A stretch of 64,000 nucleotides of DNA from Gordius sp. MW1 (lineage: Eukaryota; Nematomorpha; Gordioida; Gordea; Gordiidae): the NCBI GenBank assembly GCA_964036665.1, contig OZ038531.1, forward strand, positions 9,486,168-9,550,167. Reading direction: 5' to 3'. Shown piece after piece: positions 25,101-36,429 of this stretch. How positions within the stretch are numbered: the stretch's first letter is position 1; each line of letters opens with the position of its first letter. The notes under the pieces are model-generated. The model was not told the DNA's origin and did not search any database. It saw nothing but the letters and a program-made list of their open reading frames with translations. Position numbers and translations under genes: made by a program.

Positions 25101-27177
25101 AAATCAAGTGAATAATGAATGCTACATAGGCAGATTCTATTCAAAATAAAATTTAACATACTCCAAACTCTCTATCAAAAGTAATTAGTTATATCAAAAT
25201 TCCGATGCTACAATTTTTATATACGGTAAGTCTAATTTATTTGCATATTATAAATAACCTTCCCAATGTATCTTATAAGATTTCCTTATAATAATTATTT
25301 TTAATGTCGACTTGTTCAATGAAAATATTTTATTACATTATTATTATTTTACATTTACTGGATTTTGGTTTATAATAATCTAACATATTATATGTGCAAC
25401 CCACTGCTAAGTTTTCGAATCGCCAACCTTAAACTTAATGCATAAATTAATGTTCTTTAGCATGCATGTGCATTTTATGAGTGTCTAGTGTTTCTAATTG
25501 TATTCTCCGTCTCAAAGTTTCACTTGTAAACAAAAAATCGGAAGTTTTTTTTTGAAATGTATCTTTACATTTAGACGCTTAATATTTAACTTTGCTTTTT
25601 AATTTTGTATTTGCTTCATCATACTTTTTTACACTATAGAACTATAATGTTAAATTATTAATATATCTAAAGCAACACTTGTCAAACTTGCATATAAGTA
25701 TTATATAAATCAGCGCTTAATGTATTCTTTGGTTCATCTTCTTAGTAAAAAGTATATAAATGCAATAATTACTATAGTTAATATACTTATATATACACAT
25801 GCATAGATTGCAATCAATCTCAAGACGTAAAAAAATATTAATGGCAATCAAATCCTTTGAGCCATAAAGATCCCTCAATAGGCAAGACTTTGCGCTGCTA
25901 AGAGTGGTCTATTGATTGTCCTAACGCATTTCTTGTCATGTTTACTCAGCAACAGAGTATTTAAAATATAATTTGCATCTTAAGATATATAATATATATA
26001 TCAAAACATGCTAATAGCAAGAATTGTGTGCGGACATCAAAAAGAACACTTTAAACTTCTACAAGTTCACATTATAATATTTCATTGAATATTATATATA
26101 TTCTTTTATAAATTTAACGGGTCGATGTCAATTTTTTTTAGAAATTCTCGCATCCAAAATCAAAATCAACTTTGTGTTGCCGACTAATGTTTGCAATAAT
26201 TAATTTAGACAAGTTTCATTAAGTGTTTACCATTTTAATGTATTCGGTGATAAACAAAAGTCTAAATAATATATTAAAGCTTTATACATTTTAGTAAGCA
26301 TAACTTTGGATATCTAAAAGAAAAGGCAATCCACAAATGAAGCTTAAGCTTCTTATATGTAATAGAAAAATAGGTAAAATCAATTTAAAATAATACACTT
26401 TTTACCTAATTGAAAAAATAGGGTTATTTTATCTTATGAATATTTGTTGTATTTGACACCGCGTACAAAATTTTTTTGCTTCGCAAATATTTTGCGCATA
26501 CATAGGAATTCTTTGATAATAATTCTTAATTAAATAAATCATTATTAAGATCTTAAGACTTTTTGTTTGCACCAAAGAAAACATGAAAGACAATACTAAA
26601 ATTTATTTAAGTTAAGACAAATATAATAATAGAGATTAATTGATATTATAAGGTAAAAAAAATCTACATTGATAACACGTTATTTTAATGAACGATAAAG
26701 TATGTAGATATCATTAGACCAGAATGATGCGTGTATGACCTTAAAATCAAAGCATACAAATGTGTTAATAATTACGAGAGCCTATAGACTAAATAGACTG
26801 CTCATCCCCTTTGTAAAAGTGTCGCCTTTTCTTATCGCCATTTTAAAAAGTGCTAATGATGAGACTGTTATACTGTTAGAGAATGGTAATCAATATATAC
26901 CCTCTATTAACATAAGAATTTTATAATATATTTTTATGATTCTACGACTGAAATTATAATATATGCAATATAGTTTGATGGAATGTATGTCCCCTTTTTA
27001 AAATGGCGAAAAATTGGTTACACAATTTTTTAATGAATGCCACTTCGATAAGCAGTCTATTAGTCAATGGCCTAAACAAACTTAACAGGAGATCAAAATC
27101 TATAACAATAAGTCTATAAGATACCTAAGCTTTTATTCATACAATTTACGCGTATTACATTACACACAAAGTATATA
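22171..27177. other. AT-rich intergenic DNA, no gene recognised
   Basis: Includes a G-rich stretch at about 24470-24980 where both strands are open for 200-270 nt by composition, and an open frame at 26735-26926 with no recognisable domain. Neither is convincing as a gene. No RNA gene or mobile-element terminus was recognised. Confidence 0.5.
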
Positions 27178-30100
27178 TCAAACAATAAGCGACTGTTTAT
27201 TCGAATCGTCATTAACTAATGGTAGCTGAGCATTTGTATAGACTGATTCCTTTTCGGGCTCTGCGATTGGGAGGTAGTAATTAGATTCATCCCCTACTGC
27301 TACATATAATACGGGATATTCGATGACAACTTTTCTCCGCAAATTTTCCTTCATACTCTTTTCCAAATCAAATCTATGCCAACTTAAAATAGAATAGAGA
27401 CACTTGATATAGAATTTAAATAAGGTTTGCTATAAAAAACAGCTATAAATAATGTAGTTAATAATTATAACACAGTGTCACTCTACCTAACACCCTTTGA
27501 ACGCCTACACTCGTTTTTCATAAAAATGCACACGTCTTCTAAATCGCTGGGGTAAGATAGCAAGGATTTATGGATGGAGAATGAGTGATTTGGATCAAAA
27601 AATTTCTTGAGTCCGTCTCGTATGGTAATACTTTCAAGTACTCTGTATTAAGGATGCATTAAGTATTAAATAACATTACTTATATATTTAAAGGTACCTA
27701 CCAATTGATTTTAAAAAGAATTTTAAGGTTAGTAATAGAAAAGATCTTAATCCTTATCATCCAAAGCAAATCGAAGATTTTTTTAAACATATATATAATT
27801 TTAGAAGATTTTTACCCTCATAATCAAGGTTCTTCATAGATTTATTATCGGGAATGTTAGAGGGTGTAAAACAAATTATAATTATTATAATATTTCGTCC
27901 TTATAAAGGACATCATTAGAAAAATTTAAAAAAAAATAATACGTCAAAACCTAAACAATCAATTTTACTTTTTACAAAATCATATTTTGAAATGAGGACG
28001 TTGAAGTCCTTTTTTATTAGAAGACTTAACCCAACTTTAAATGAAGATATGGGAAGGGTACCCCTTTACCCTTGGCTACACAGAAACTTGTCACTTCCAA
28101 TAGAACATTCTCTTTAGTTTATATTCTATTCTATTTACATTTATTTTGTTTAATTTTTCTGTGATGTCCTTTATAAGGACAAAATGTATAATATTTATAA
28201 TTTGTTTTTAACACCCTCTAACATTCCCGTTAATAAATCTATGAAGAATATATATAATGTTATTCACAAATTACCTTTTATCGTGATAATGAACCTTGGC
28301 CCGGGGGAAAATCCATTTGATGTGCCATAAGAATTTTTTTGTACTAAATAATAAAAATGCGGCTTTTAAAATAATTAAAACAGAACGCAAGACTTTAGAA
28401 GTTTTAAAGCGATGGAATATGTAGTAGTAATTCAAACTTAGAAAGTAGTAAAAAAATTGATAAAGTGATTCCCTTGCAAGCTAATGGCTAAAAAAATATC
28501 TACAAATATTGACTTTGTAATCACATTCCGTGATCTGACAAATAATTCTGATAAAATTATGATCCTGTAAATCAAAATATGGTCTACAGGATTACATAAT
28601 TAATATTTTTAAAAGGCGTGGGAATTTAGCTTCAAAAAAGTTAAAAAGGCCATTTTTTGCACCTTCAGTCTTATTTCACACCGGACGACAAGGGAAAAAA
28701 ATAAGAACATTTTAATGTTCAGGGTATAATTCTCTATCCGAATATTGTTCCGATGGCGGGATATTTTTAACTGTCGACTTTAATTTTAGTAATTTTAATC
28801 CAAAGTTTTTTTATATATCATTTTAAACGAGAATTAAATTTTTGAAAGCATTATATATCAAAATAGCACCTTATTTGTTATAAATTCTTGCTAAACAAAA
28901 AAGTTGGCACACGATTGAGTTTTCGCAATTTCAAATATGTAATGTCTTGCCGCTTGTTATAAATTTTTTTTGAGAGATAAAGTTAGTTTATTGATATATA
29001 TCTAAACATAATATTAAATTGTACAATTATATAATAATTATGTTAAAAAAAACATTATATGAGTAATATTTCTTCATCTTCCTCTTTTTTTAGAAGAGGC
29101 CAGGAATCCAAAAAAGATTTGAAATTAAATTTTGCAATTAAGATATTGCTATTGATCGTTTCAATAAAAATGCGGGGGAGTATTTGGAGGGAGGGGATCG
29201 CCTGCCTATTTTTTTGAATAAAGCCAACGCCATATTCCCATAGGATCTTGAAAAGGAGGAAACTATTGGGATAATAATACTAGAGTCCAAAAGGGCCTTG
29301 TATTTTTAGAGATTGCGTTCTTCAGCGAGGGCCATGGGGTCATAATTAAGATTAGAGGGGGCAAATAGGTCTATGCATGTAAAATCCCACTTTAAAAGGA
29401 GACCATTTTCCCATGGGACTAGCGAGGAACCGTCAGGACGCATTCGACCTTCAAGGGCAGGATCTGAAGGTTCAAGTGTGGATGGAATTATTGAATATTG
29501 CTAATAAAGTTAACCCTAGCCATGTCAAATTTACCTCCCCAGGCGCATAGACTTTCTAAGTGTTAAAATTCGATACATTTAGAGATAAACCATCTTCTCT
29601 TTCTGTTTTTAAAAGTTTGTCCAATTAAAATAAAGATTTGTTTAATTAAATTTAAACGCAAAAAATAGTATAGCCTTGTTGATTTTTATAAACTAGCTGT
29701 GCCCGGCCAAGCGTTGCTTTGGCTTAGTTCCTTATTAGCTAAATAATTAGTATAAATAAATCTGTAAGAGAGTTTAACATCGCACTTTTTGACCTATAAA
29801 AGTAAAAAATACCAAATAAATATTTAAAACGGTTGTAAATCTATTCAATCGTTTATAAATATACTTTTTCTTTTATAAAACTATATAATATATTATTAAA
29901 AATATGCTTCTATGATCGACCGCGTAATAATAATGGCAAAAATTGCATAATTCTTATTTATTTAATTTAAATAGTTTGTTAAACCCCAATAATTTTGACC
30001 GTATACTGTAACATTTTTATTATACCTTTAAATATCTAATTCGAAAAAACATCAGCCTTGTTTGTATGACGTCATTATTGTATATGATGCTACAAATGAA

Positions 30101-33100
30101 ACCGCTGGCCGGGAAATGTACGATATTTTTAAAACGAAAAGGTATTTTAGGAATCTGAAAAAGCTATTTTCCCCCGGCCGCCCTGGGCATCTACGGCTAA
30201 ATCGCGCGAATCGGGCCGGTAGTTTCAGAATTTAGCCCTTTTTTAAAACTAAAAGGAATTTTAGGATTCTGCAAAAGCTATTTTACCCCTGGCCGTCCTG
30301 GGAACTACGGGTAAAGTTTCGCGCGAATCGGGCCGGTAGTTTCAGAATTTAGCCCTTACATACATACACTTTACTTTATAAAATAAAGGTGTGCCGACAC
30401 GGGAGCAGGCTACATATAGTTGGCCATGCGAAAAGCATGGATTTTCTAGATTTAAGCCAACAACGGTTAATGATTGTCCCTGAGCTTTATTGATTGTCAT
30501 TGCGAATGCTAGGCGTACAGGAAACTGAACGCGCTTGAATTCAAAGGGCACATCGGTGGGGATCATGGGGATGCGTGGGATCATCACGTCCTCGCCTATA
30601 TACGTTCCGCAGATTATAGTAGCCGCAATGACGTTTGGACGCAGTTGTTTTACGGCAAGTCTGGTGCCATTACACAACCTCGGGGGATGTAAGTTACGCA
30701 GGAGTATAGGGCACCCAAAATTTAAAAACTCAACTAATAAAACTGGCAACAAAATTAATGAGCTGCCATTATTATCACCTGGCCATAGAAGCATGTTATT
30801 TATTTGGGGACACGACCTTGCATAAGTTATGTAATAACAATGCACATTATAAGAACGTATTATATAAAAAGATACAAATGTCACACGTATGGGGGCGATG
30901 TGGATGCATGCCACACCGTTGATCAGTTTCAGCCAAAAATTAATTTAAGGGTAATGGGCAAGGTAGTCTGAAAAATTGTATCAAAATTGACTGAACATGT
31001 ATAAAAAACAGAGTAAGTTATTACTAAGCTAAAAATATAAATAAATAAAATTTAAAAAAGGTGTGGGCGGGAAATGCCCATATTTTGGCAACTAAAAGAC
31101 CTTTTTGGATGCGGCAAACGCTATTTTACCCCTGGCCGCCCTGGGAGCCTACGAGTAAAATTTGGATGCTTACTTAAGTAACAACACAACATAATTTCTT
31201 TAATTCTTGCCCTTTAAATTATCACATAAAATTTCACAATATAAATAAGAAATAAATAAGTATAAACATCAATCTTACCATAATTTGAAGCTGGCAACTA
31301 ATTCTTTGATGCTGACAAATTATCATAAGTAAATATATAGGCAATGATATAAGAGATATGCAAAATAGGCAATTTGTATACATTATTCTAAAATTATATA
31401 AGGTTTTATAAACAGAAAATTAAAAAAAGAACATCAGTTTAATTTGAATTTGTCAATTATGTATGACATCATTATTGTATATGATGCTATAAATGAAGCT
31501 GGCCGGAAAATTTCCAAAATTTTTAAAACGAAAAGGTATTTTAAGAATCTGAAAAAGCTATTTTACCCCTGGTCGCCCTGGGAACCTACGGGTAAAGTTT
31601 CGCGCGAATCGGGCCGGTAGTTTCAGAATTTAGCCCTTACATACACACACTTTACATTATATACATATAGATAATATATGTCCTACCCACTCAGCAAGCC
31701 AAGCTGCAAGTTTATTATTATTTTGGATCAAAACTAAGATGCCATGTAAGAAAAAATGTTTAAAGTATAAACCAAATGAATGTTGATTTGGTATGCATTT
31801 AACTTTTAATTTTGGTTAAATTAAAAAAATTATTAGCCAAATTCTATTTATCCGTTCTTAATATTTAAGAATATTTATAGTTCATCTAATCAGGTAAAGT
31901 ATGTTTCGTTAAACCTTGGTGCTTACACAAATTTATATATATTCTTACAAGCCTCTATCAATAATAATAACAAAAAATAAGTTTGAATTTATTTGATTTT
32001 AACTGATGTGGCACTTGAGTAATGAGGCTGGTTGACGTAAATAGAAAAATCCCTTTTCATTTGTTTCAAAATATAATTGTTTAAAATCAAATGTTATGTA
32101 TGATGTGTGTTAATGATTTTAGATGAAAAAGCATGTCTTTAAAATGGTATATTTGTCAACCTAAAGGCAACAAGGATTCAGGCAAATTTGGATTATATAC
32201 TTATTACTTTTGTTTACTGGAGGGAATGGATGTATAAAGATTTTTAACACTTCCCTTATTTTTCTATAATAGTAATTTTTTATATTTAGTAGCTCACAAA
32301 ATATTTTTAATAAAAATTAAAATTGTTTCTGCAAATTTTTTAACAAAATATCTTACATATGCACTTTTAAATCATTAATTATCTCAATATTAAAAGTATA
32401 GCCTATAATATATGCATTTAAAATGATAACAACCCTTATTTATAATTATGATAATGACTTAAAATAAAATAACTGTTCAAAGTATTGAATATGCATTAGA
32501 AACTATTTGTTTAACTAACAAAATTCGAAAATGCAATTAGCATAAAATTTATACTACCTCATGTCAAATATTGTAGAGTTTTGAGTATGTCTTGCCATAC
32601 CATAGGACATAATTCTTAAATATATTTTTTGCATGTTTGCAAATCTTTTCATTAACAAAATCTATTGAACATTCTTTAAAAACTCATATATATAAACTCT
32701 TTTAGGGAGATCATGTTGCTGTAACCAATGATTTTTGTGATTAGCATTTAGATTACGATTAATATCTTCAAGAAAATTGTAATCTGGCAAAATAATTAAA
32801 CAAAAAATTATTCATACCTGATAGAATAACATTATCATCAAATTTATCAATAGGAACATATTTGCTTTTATAATTATTCCCATGACAATCATATTTCTTT
32901 TTATGTCTTAATACACAAGGTAAGGAACATGTTATACAATTACATTCAGGACATTTATACTTTGCATCCTGATGGCAAAATTCACACCTGTATTTGTCAA
33001 AAATGTAAGTTATATAAATCTTTGCTAAAAAATCATAGTTAGCAATAGTAATTTGTAATCAAATAACCAAATTCCCCAAAAGGTTAGTTTTAAAAAAAAT

Positions 33101-33177
33101 TGAATGATTGTACAATTAAATGTTTTATACATAAATTAAATATTCCTTTACCTTTTAATTATGCCTGCAACTTCCAT
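27178..33177 (-). CDS. ZNHIT6: BCD1 / ZNHIT6 homologue, box C/D snoRNP assembly factor
   Basis: Exons in transcript order: 33177-33152, 32987-32818, 32783-32698, 32661-32558, 28343-28275, 27642-27487, 27382-27178. These give 271 codons plus stop with all phases matching. The protein starts MEVAGIIKRCEFC, and residues 10-43 form a HIT zinc finger (C10, C13, C21, C24, C29, C33, H37, C43). The family landmarks follow in order: LSDYNFLEDI, NSTIFDM, a run with the W-H-I-K pattern (FLWHIKWIFP), a short acidic and aromatic stretch, and RRKVVIEYPVLYV near the C-terminus. Spacing matches my memory of human ZNHIT6 almost residue for residue. BCD1 acts in the nucleus and nucleolus, stabilising box C/D snoRNA precursors with NUFIP and R2TP partners. 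The long acidic N-terminus of vertebrate ZNHIT6 is absent. Without the proposed 36-nt intron (32662-32697) the third exon would contain an in-frame TAG. Confidence 0.9.
27800..28247. mobile_element. MITE copy 1 with long inverted ends, in BCD1 intron
   Basis: Arms around 27830-27930 and 28150-28248 are inverted copies (ttcttcatagatttatta, cgggaatgttagagggtgt, and gtccttataaaggacatc internally). An 11-bp direct repeat atatatataat flanks it (27789-27799 and 28248-28258). One end carries an extra stretch starting tttagaagatttttaccc. A second copy is at 35779-36049. The 11-bp flank is low complexity, but the second copy has a clearer long flank, which suggests a Mutator-like non-autonomous element. 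Confidence 0.65.
29080..29500 (-). mobile_element. Fragment of retroelement-associated RPDG...WD protein domain
   Basis: On the minus strand the peptide runs GRMRPDGSSLVPWENG, LKWDFTCIDLFAPS and MALALFKKIGRR appear in order. I recall this arrangement (R-P-D-G, then W-D-x-T-x-x-D-x-x-A-x-S, then an E/F-x-K-x-x-G-R-R block) from proteins in many invertebrate genomes, often beside reverse transcriptase fragments. The host element class is not identified. It is broken and truncated, a fossil lying in the 4.2-kb BCD1 intron. Confidence 0.5.
29693..31671 (-). mobile_element. Helitron family 2, inside BCD1 intron
   Basis: On the minus strand the element opens TCTATATGTATATAATG at 31671 and ends in a hairpin (GCCAA and TTGGC arms) followed by CTAG at 29693. 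It is flanked by A and T as expected for Helitron insertion between A and T. It carries repeated blocks ending cgcgaatcgggccggtagtt at about 30201, 30320 and 31603, and a helicase C-terminal remnant. It has no Rep domain, so it is an incomplete Helitron. Confidence 0.8.
30342..30914 (-). pseudogene. Helitron helicase C-terminal fragment
   Basis: The minus-strand frame contains the PIF1-like helicase end typical of Helitron Rep/Hel proteins: LCNGTRLAVKQLRPNVIAAT, then FPVRLAFAMTINKAQGQSL and FSHGQLYVACSRVGTP (helicase motifs V and VI). The N-terminal Rep, Walker A and Walker B parts are missing and the last residues diverge. This is a truncated remnant belonging to the Helitron that surrounds it. 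Confidence 0.85.
32662..32697 (-). other. Proposed 36-nt intron in BCD1
   Basis: On the minus strand the segment begins GTTTAT and ends CAATAG. It is phase 0, 36 nt, AT-rich and contains an in-frame TAG at its 3' end. Removing it restores both the open frame and the usual family spacing between LSDY and NST; leaving it in adds 12 codons including the stop. Alternatives are a pseudogenising stop or an assembly error. Confidence 0.55.
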
Positions 33178-33417
33178 TTGTTTAAATCAAAATAGGGACT
33201 AGCATTGGCAACTTTCAAAACGTAGCGGACACGAGAAATCTTAAATAGATGATAATTCCTTTTTGCCAACCTTAATTAATCCATCTAAATAGACTGCAAA
33301 TATTTTAATACTTATTTATAAAAATAAAGTGTAACTTTAAAAAATATATTTTTTTGCATAACATAGGCAAGTCACTGACAACACAAAAGTTTGCGTTTTC
33401 GCTATAACACTAGGATT

Positions 33418-33659
33418 TGTAGCGTTGCCTTAATTGATTTAATTGACCACCAAGCATACCTCGAGGTATCACCACTATATATAATTGATTTGTTTATACC
33501 TCGCGGAGGCAACACTAAACTTAATTGATTTCAATTAATATATGTGTATATAAAGGAATTTTATATACACCAGAACCGACTTTGTTCTCGCATACAATTT
33601 ACTTTAATTGGATATTTAATAAAGTACTTATTACTTTATCCTTGTTATTTAACCCGAAA
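33418..33659 (+). repeat. 5' LTR of the TRIM-like element
   Basis: Begins TGTAGCGTTGCC and ends near aacccgaaa. It contains tatataaagg as a possible TATA box near 33547 and AATAAAG near 33618 as a possible poly(A) signal. Confidence 0.75.
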
Positions 33660-34197
33660 TTGGTGACCCCGCGGGGGAGCCATATATATTTTTTTTAACC
33701 TCCCCCTTGAATACGTTCTTAAATGTTAGGCACTATTTTTGTCAATCCGGCATCCACGATCGAGCTACAACAACCTCTCAACACCTCTAGCAATACGTGT
33801 CTGACTGCTGTGACAAGTTGCCTACCTACCTGTGTGTTTCTACGAGGAAAACCAGGATGCCCTGCTACATCTCTACATAGACAACAACAAGGTCTGCCGA
33901 ACGCCCAACCACTGCTGCCCAACCACTGCTCTTCGCATGGCCCCAATCGAAAAATCCATCTCAACATCAACACCACATGGCCTCTTGCAACGAGCAAAGA
34001 CTACGTTCGACAAAAACAATAACACCTACTACCAACGTTCTCACCACCGCTTACCGGTTTAGTTGATGGACGATTGCGATTCCAATATAGATACCTCTGC
34101 CCGAGGCATGTAACTTATTAATATATTGGATAGCACCACAACGACACACACACAACTCACACCTCGGCCACTTCACTAACAACCATGGTAGGCGGTA

Positions 34198-34320
34198 GAA
34201 AACTGGCTAGTATTACGAACATCCCTTACACATACTAAACTGGCTAGTATTACGAACATTCCTTACACATACTTTAAACTGGCTTTTATTACGAACATCC
34301 CTTACACATACTTTACATCA
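34198..34320 (+). repeat. Three tandem ~40-bp repeats inside the TRIM-like element
   Basis: Three near-identical units containing tattacgaacatcccttac lie in tandem in the internal region of the small LTR element, just before its 3' LTR. Confidence 0.85.
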
Positions 34321-34374
34321 ACTAAGAAATTTTTCAATTTTTTATAACGCTCCACTTCTACGAAGGAGACTAAT

Positions 34375-34621
34375 TGTAGCGTTGCCTTAATTGATTTAAT
34401 TGACCACCAAGCATACCTCGAGGTATCACCACTATATATAATTGATTTGTTTATACCTCGCGGAGGCAACACTAAACTTAATTGATTTCAATTAATATAT
34501 GTGTATATAAAGGAATTTTATATACACCAGAAGGGACTTTGTTCTCGCATACAATTTACTTTATTTGGATAATAAATAAAGCACTTATTACTTTAACTTA
34601 GTGGTATTTTTTATCCCGAAA
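34375..34621 (+). repeat. 3' LTR of the TRIM-like element
   Basis: Copy of the left LTR with the same start and the same cccgaaa end, followed by the direct repeat GATT. Confidence 0.75.
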
Positions 34622-34625
34622 GATT

Positions 34626-35092
34626 TGCTATTTTACTTTAGTTTTTACACAAAATAAAAATTCAACTAATTTATATACTGAGAGGTTATGGACTTAACCA
34701 GATGAATAAAAATGGGGGGGGGGGGATATGGATTCATTTAGGGAGGGGCAAAATAATTATATATACTAAAGTGTTTATCATAATATTGTTGAATCTAACT
34801 TCTTTAACTAAGGATTTAGCTGGTCCTTCCTACCACCAACAAATATTAGAATTAAAATTAATAAATTGTAACGATTGTCAAAAGGCTTTATATTATGATA
34901 TTTATATATGAAACAAAGAAGGATATGTTTTGTTCCAATGGTTCGATGCGCAAAGATATAAAATTGTTTGTTTAGACGCGCAGATAAAAGGGGGAATATC
35001 TGGGAGATGTTTTATTTTTTATAGGGACAATAATCTAATTGAGTTTGTGAACGCCGTCTCCCCTTTTTATATTAAAAGTAGAAGAAGGGGTG
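34626..35092. other. AT-rich DNA between elements
   Basis: Contains a poly(G) run near 34714-34724 and no recognisable gene. The last eight bases (aaggggtg) form the left target-site copy of the following hAT element. Confidence 0.5.
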
Positions 35093-35778
35093 CAGGGTTT
35101 CTTTCAGGGGGGAGCCCGGGGGGTATAACCCCCCGGGCAATTTCAAATACCCCCCCCGGAGAGTTTTGATTGAAGGAAGCATGAACTCAAGTTCCATCAT
35201 GAAGTCATAAATTATATTAATAAGCTAAAATTGAAATTCAATAAATTATTGTAATTTGTCAATAAAAAAAATATAAAATTGGCGAAATTAAATTTTTTTT
35301 ACAAATCAGGTGGAAATCATTCATAGACATTTTTTAACATCTGTGAACCTTAATTTACAATTTTGAAAGTTACAAATTATCCTTAATTAAAAAATATCAA
35401 TAGGTAAATAAACATAAATAAATGCTTTTAGAATTATTAAATCACTATCTTACTTATAAACTTAAAAATAATTATTATTAATAATAGACTCTATTGTTTG
35501 TTTTTTATTGATATAATATGCTTATTTTGAATTGCAGATGTCTGGTAAATATAAAAGTCTTTTACGCTACTTTAGTAAAAAGGAAAATCCTAATAAAAAA
35601 GATGGTAAAATGTTCAATTTGGAATAATTTTAATTATGTATGGGTATTTGTGTTTATATAAAACTAGGTGAACCCGGCAAACGTTGTTTTGCCATTTACC
35701 CGGGTGTATTAGCAGAATATATATCATCTTATAAAAAATTTCAATAGATTAAGAATATATCAAATATAATTGGTAAGT

Positions 35779-36049
35779 TTTTAATGGATAAATTTTCGGG
35801 AATTGTCGAGGGTGTTAAAAAGAAAACCTGTATCCTTTCTTACATTATAATATTAACCTCCCTTTAGAACGTTCGATTTAATTGTATTATTTTATTTTAT
35901 TTTGTAATTCTATTTTATTTTAATCCGAAGATGTCCTTAAATAGGACGAAATATTATTATAATAATTATAATTTCTTTTTAACACCCTCAACAATTCCCG
36001 AAAATTTATCCATTAAAAACATCGAATATGAGGGTAAAAATCTTCTAAA
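35779..36049. mobile_element. MITE copy 2 with inverted ends
   Basis: Inverted arms (aatggataaattttcggga, gagggtgttaaaaag) and an internal gtccttaaataggacg palindrome match the MITE at 27800-28247, here in the opposite orientation. A 13-bp direct repeat ataattggtaagt flanks it (35766-35778 and 36050-36062). The end with the extra stretch aaaaatcttctaaa is on the right, consistent with inversion. It lies within the 3' part of the 10-kb Helitron. Confidence 0.7.
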
Positions 36050-36429
36050 ATAATTGGTAAGTGTTTAGTATGCAAAAATTTTTAAACAGATAGTTAAAGA
36101 GGGTCCAAGGCCCAGGCCCACTTTAATTTATTTAGCCACGCAGGAGGGATTTCTTTCTTTCATCTTCATAAAATATGTATTTTTATCATCACGCAGGAGG
36201 GGACACGACCGTCCTATAATAATAATAATTGACGTGAAAAATAAGCAAAAAAATGACTTTAATTTAACATGGGCGTACTCAGGTTTTGAAATAGGGTGAG
36301 GCAGAATTAAAAAAAAAATTTACTGACACCAAAAATAATAATTTAAAAATTTTTTAGCGAGCAAAAAAAAGGTCCCGACATCCAAAAATTGTCCTTACCA
36401 AAAAGAGTATGGGGAATAAACTGTGAAAT

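Larger units (their letters stand above)
33418..34621 (+). mobile_element. Small LTR retroelement (TRIM-like)
   Basis: Two LTRs of about 240 bp (33418-33659 and 34375-34621) surround only about 715 bp of internal DNA. A tRNA-primer-like site ttggtgaccccgcg follows the left LTR and a purine-rich run precedes the right LTR. A 4-bp direct repeat GATT flanks the element (33414-33417 and 34622-34625). The internal part has no recognisable polymerase gene, so it looks like a non-autonomous terminal-repeat retrotransposon in miniature. It appears structurally whole; the LTRs are similar but not identical, so it is not brand new. It lies about 240 bp upstream of the BCD1 start codon. Confidence 0.8.

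Noticed and set aside
26735-26926. 63-codon plus-strand open frame
   Set aside because: No acceptor, partner exon or recognisable motif; treated as chance.
31690-31760. Possible BCD1 exon with a W-H pattern (TWHLSFDPK)
   Set aside because: No splice acceptor precedes it and stops follow at once. The exon at 28275-28343 fits the family and the intron phases exactly.
32680-32700. BCD1 as a pseudogene because of the TAG in exon 3
   Set aside because: All other exons are open with matching phases and conserved motifs; a short GT-AG intron explains the stop with the right length. Kept as an alternative rather than the call.
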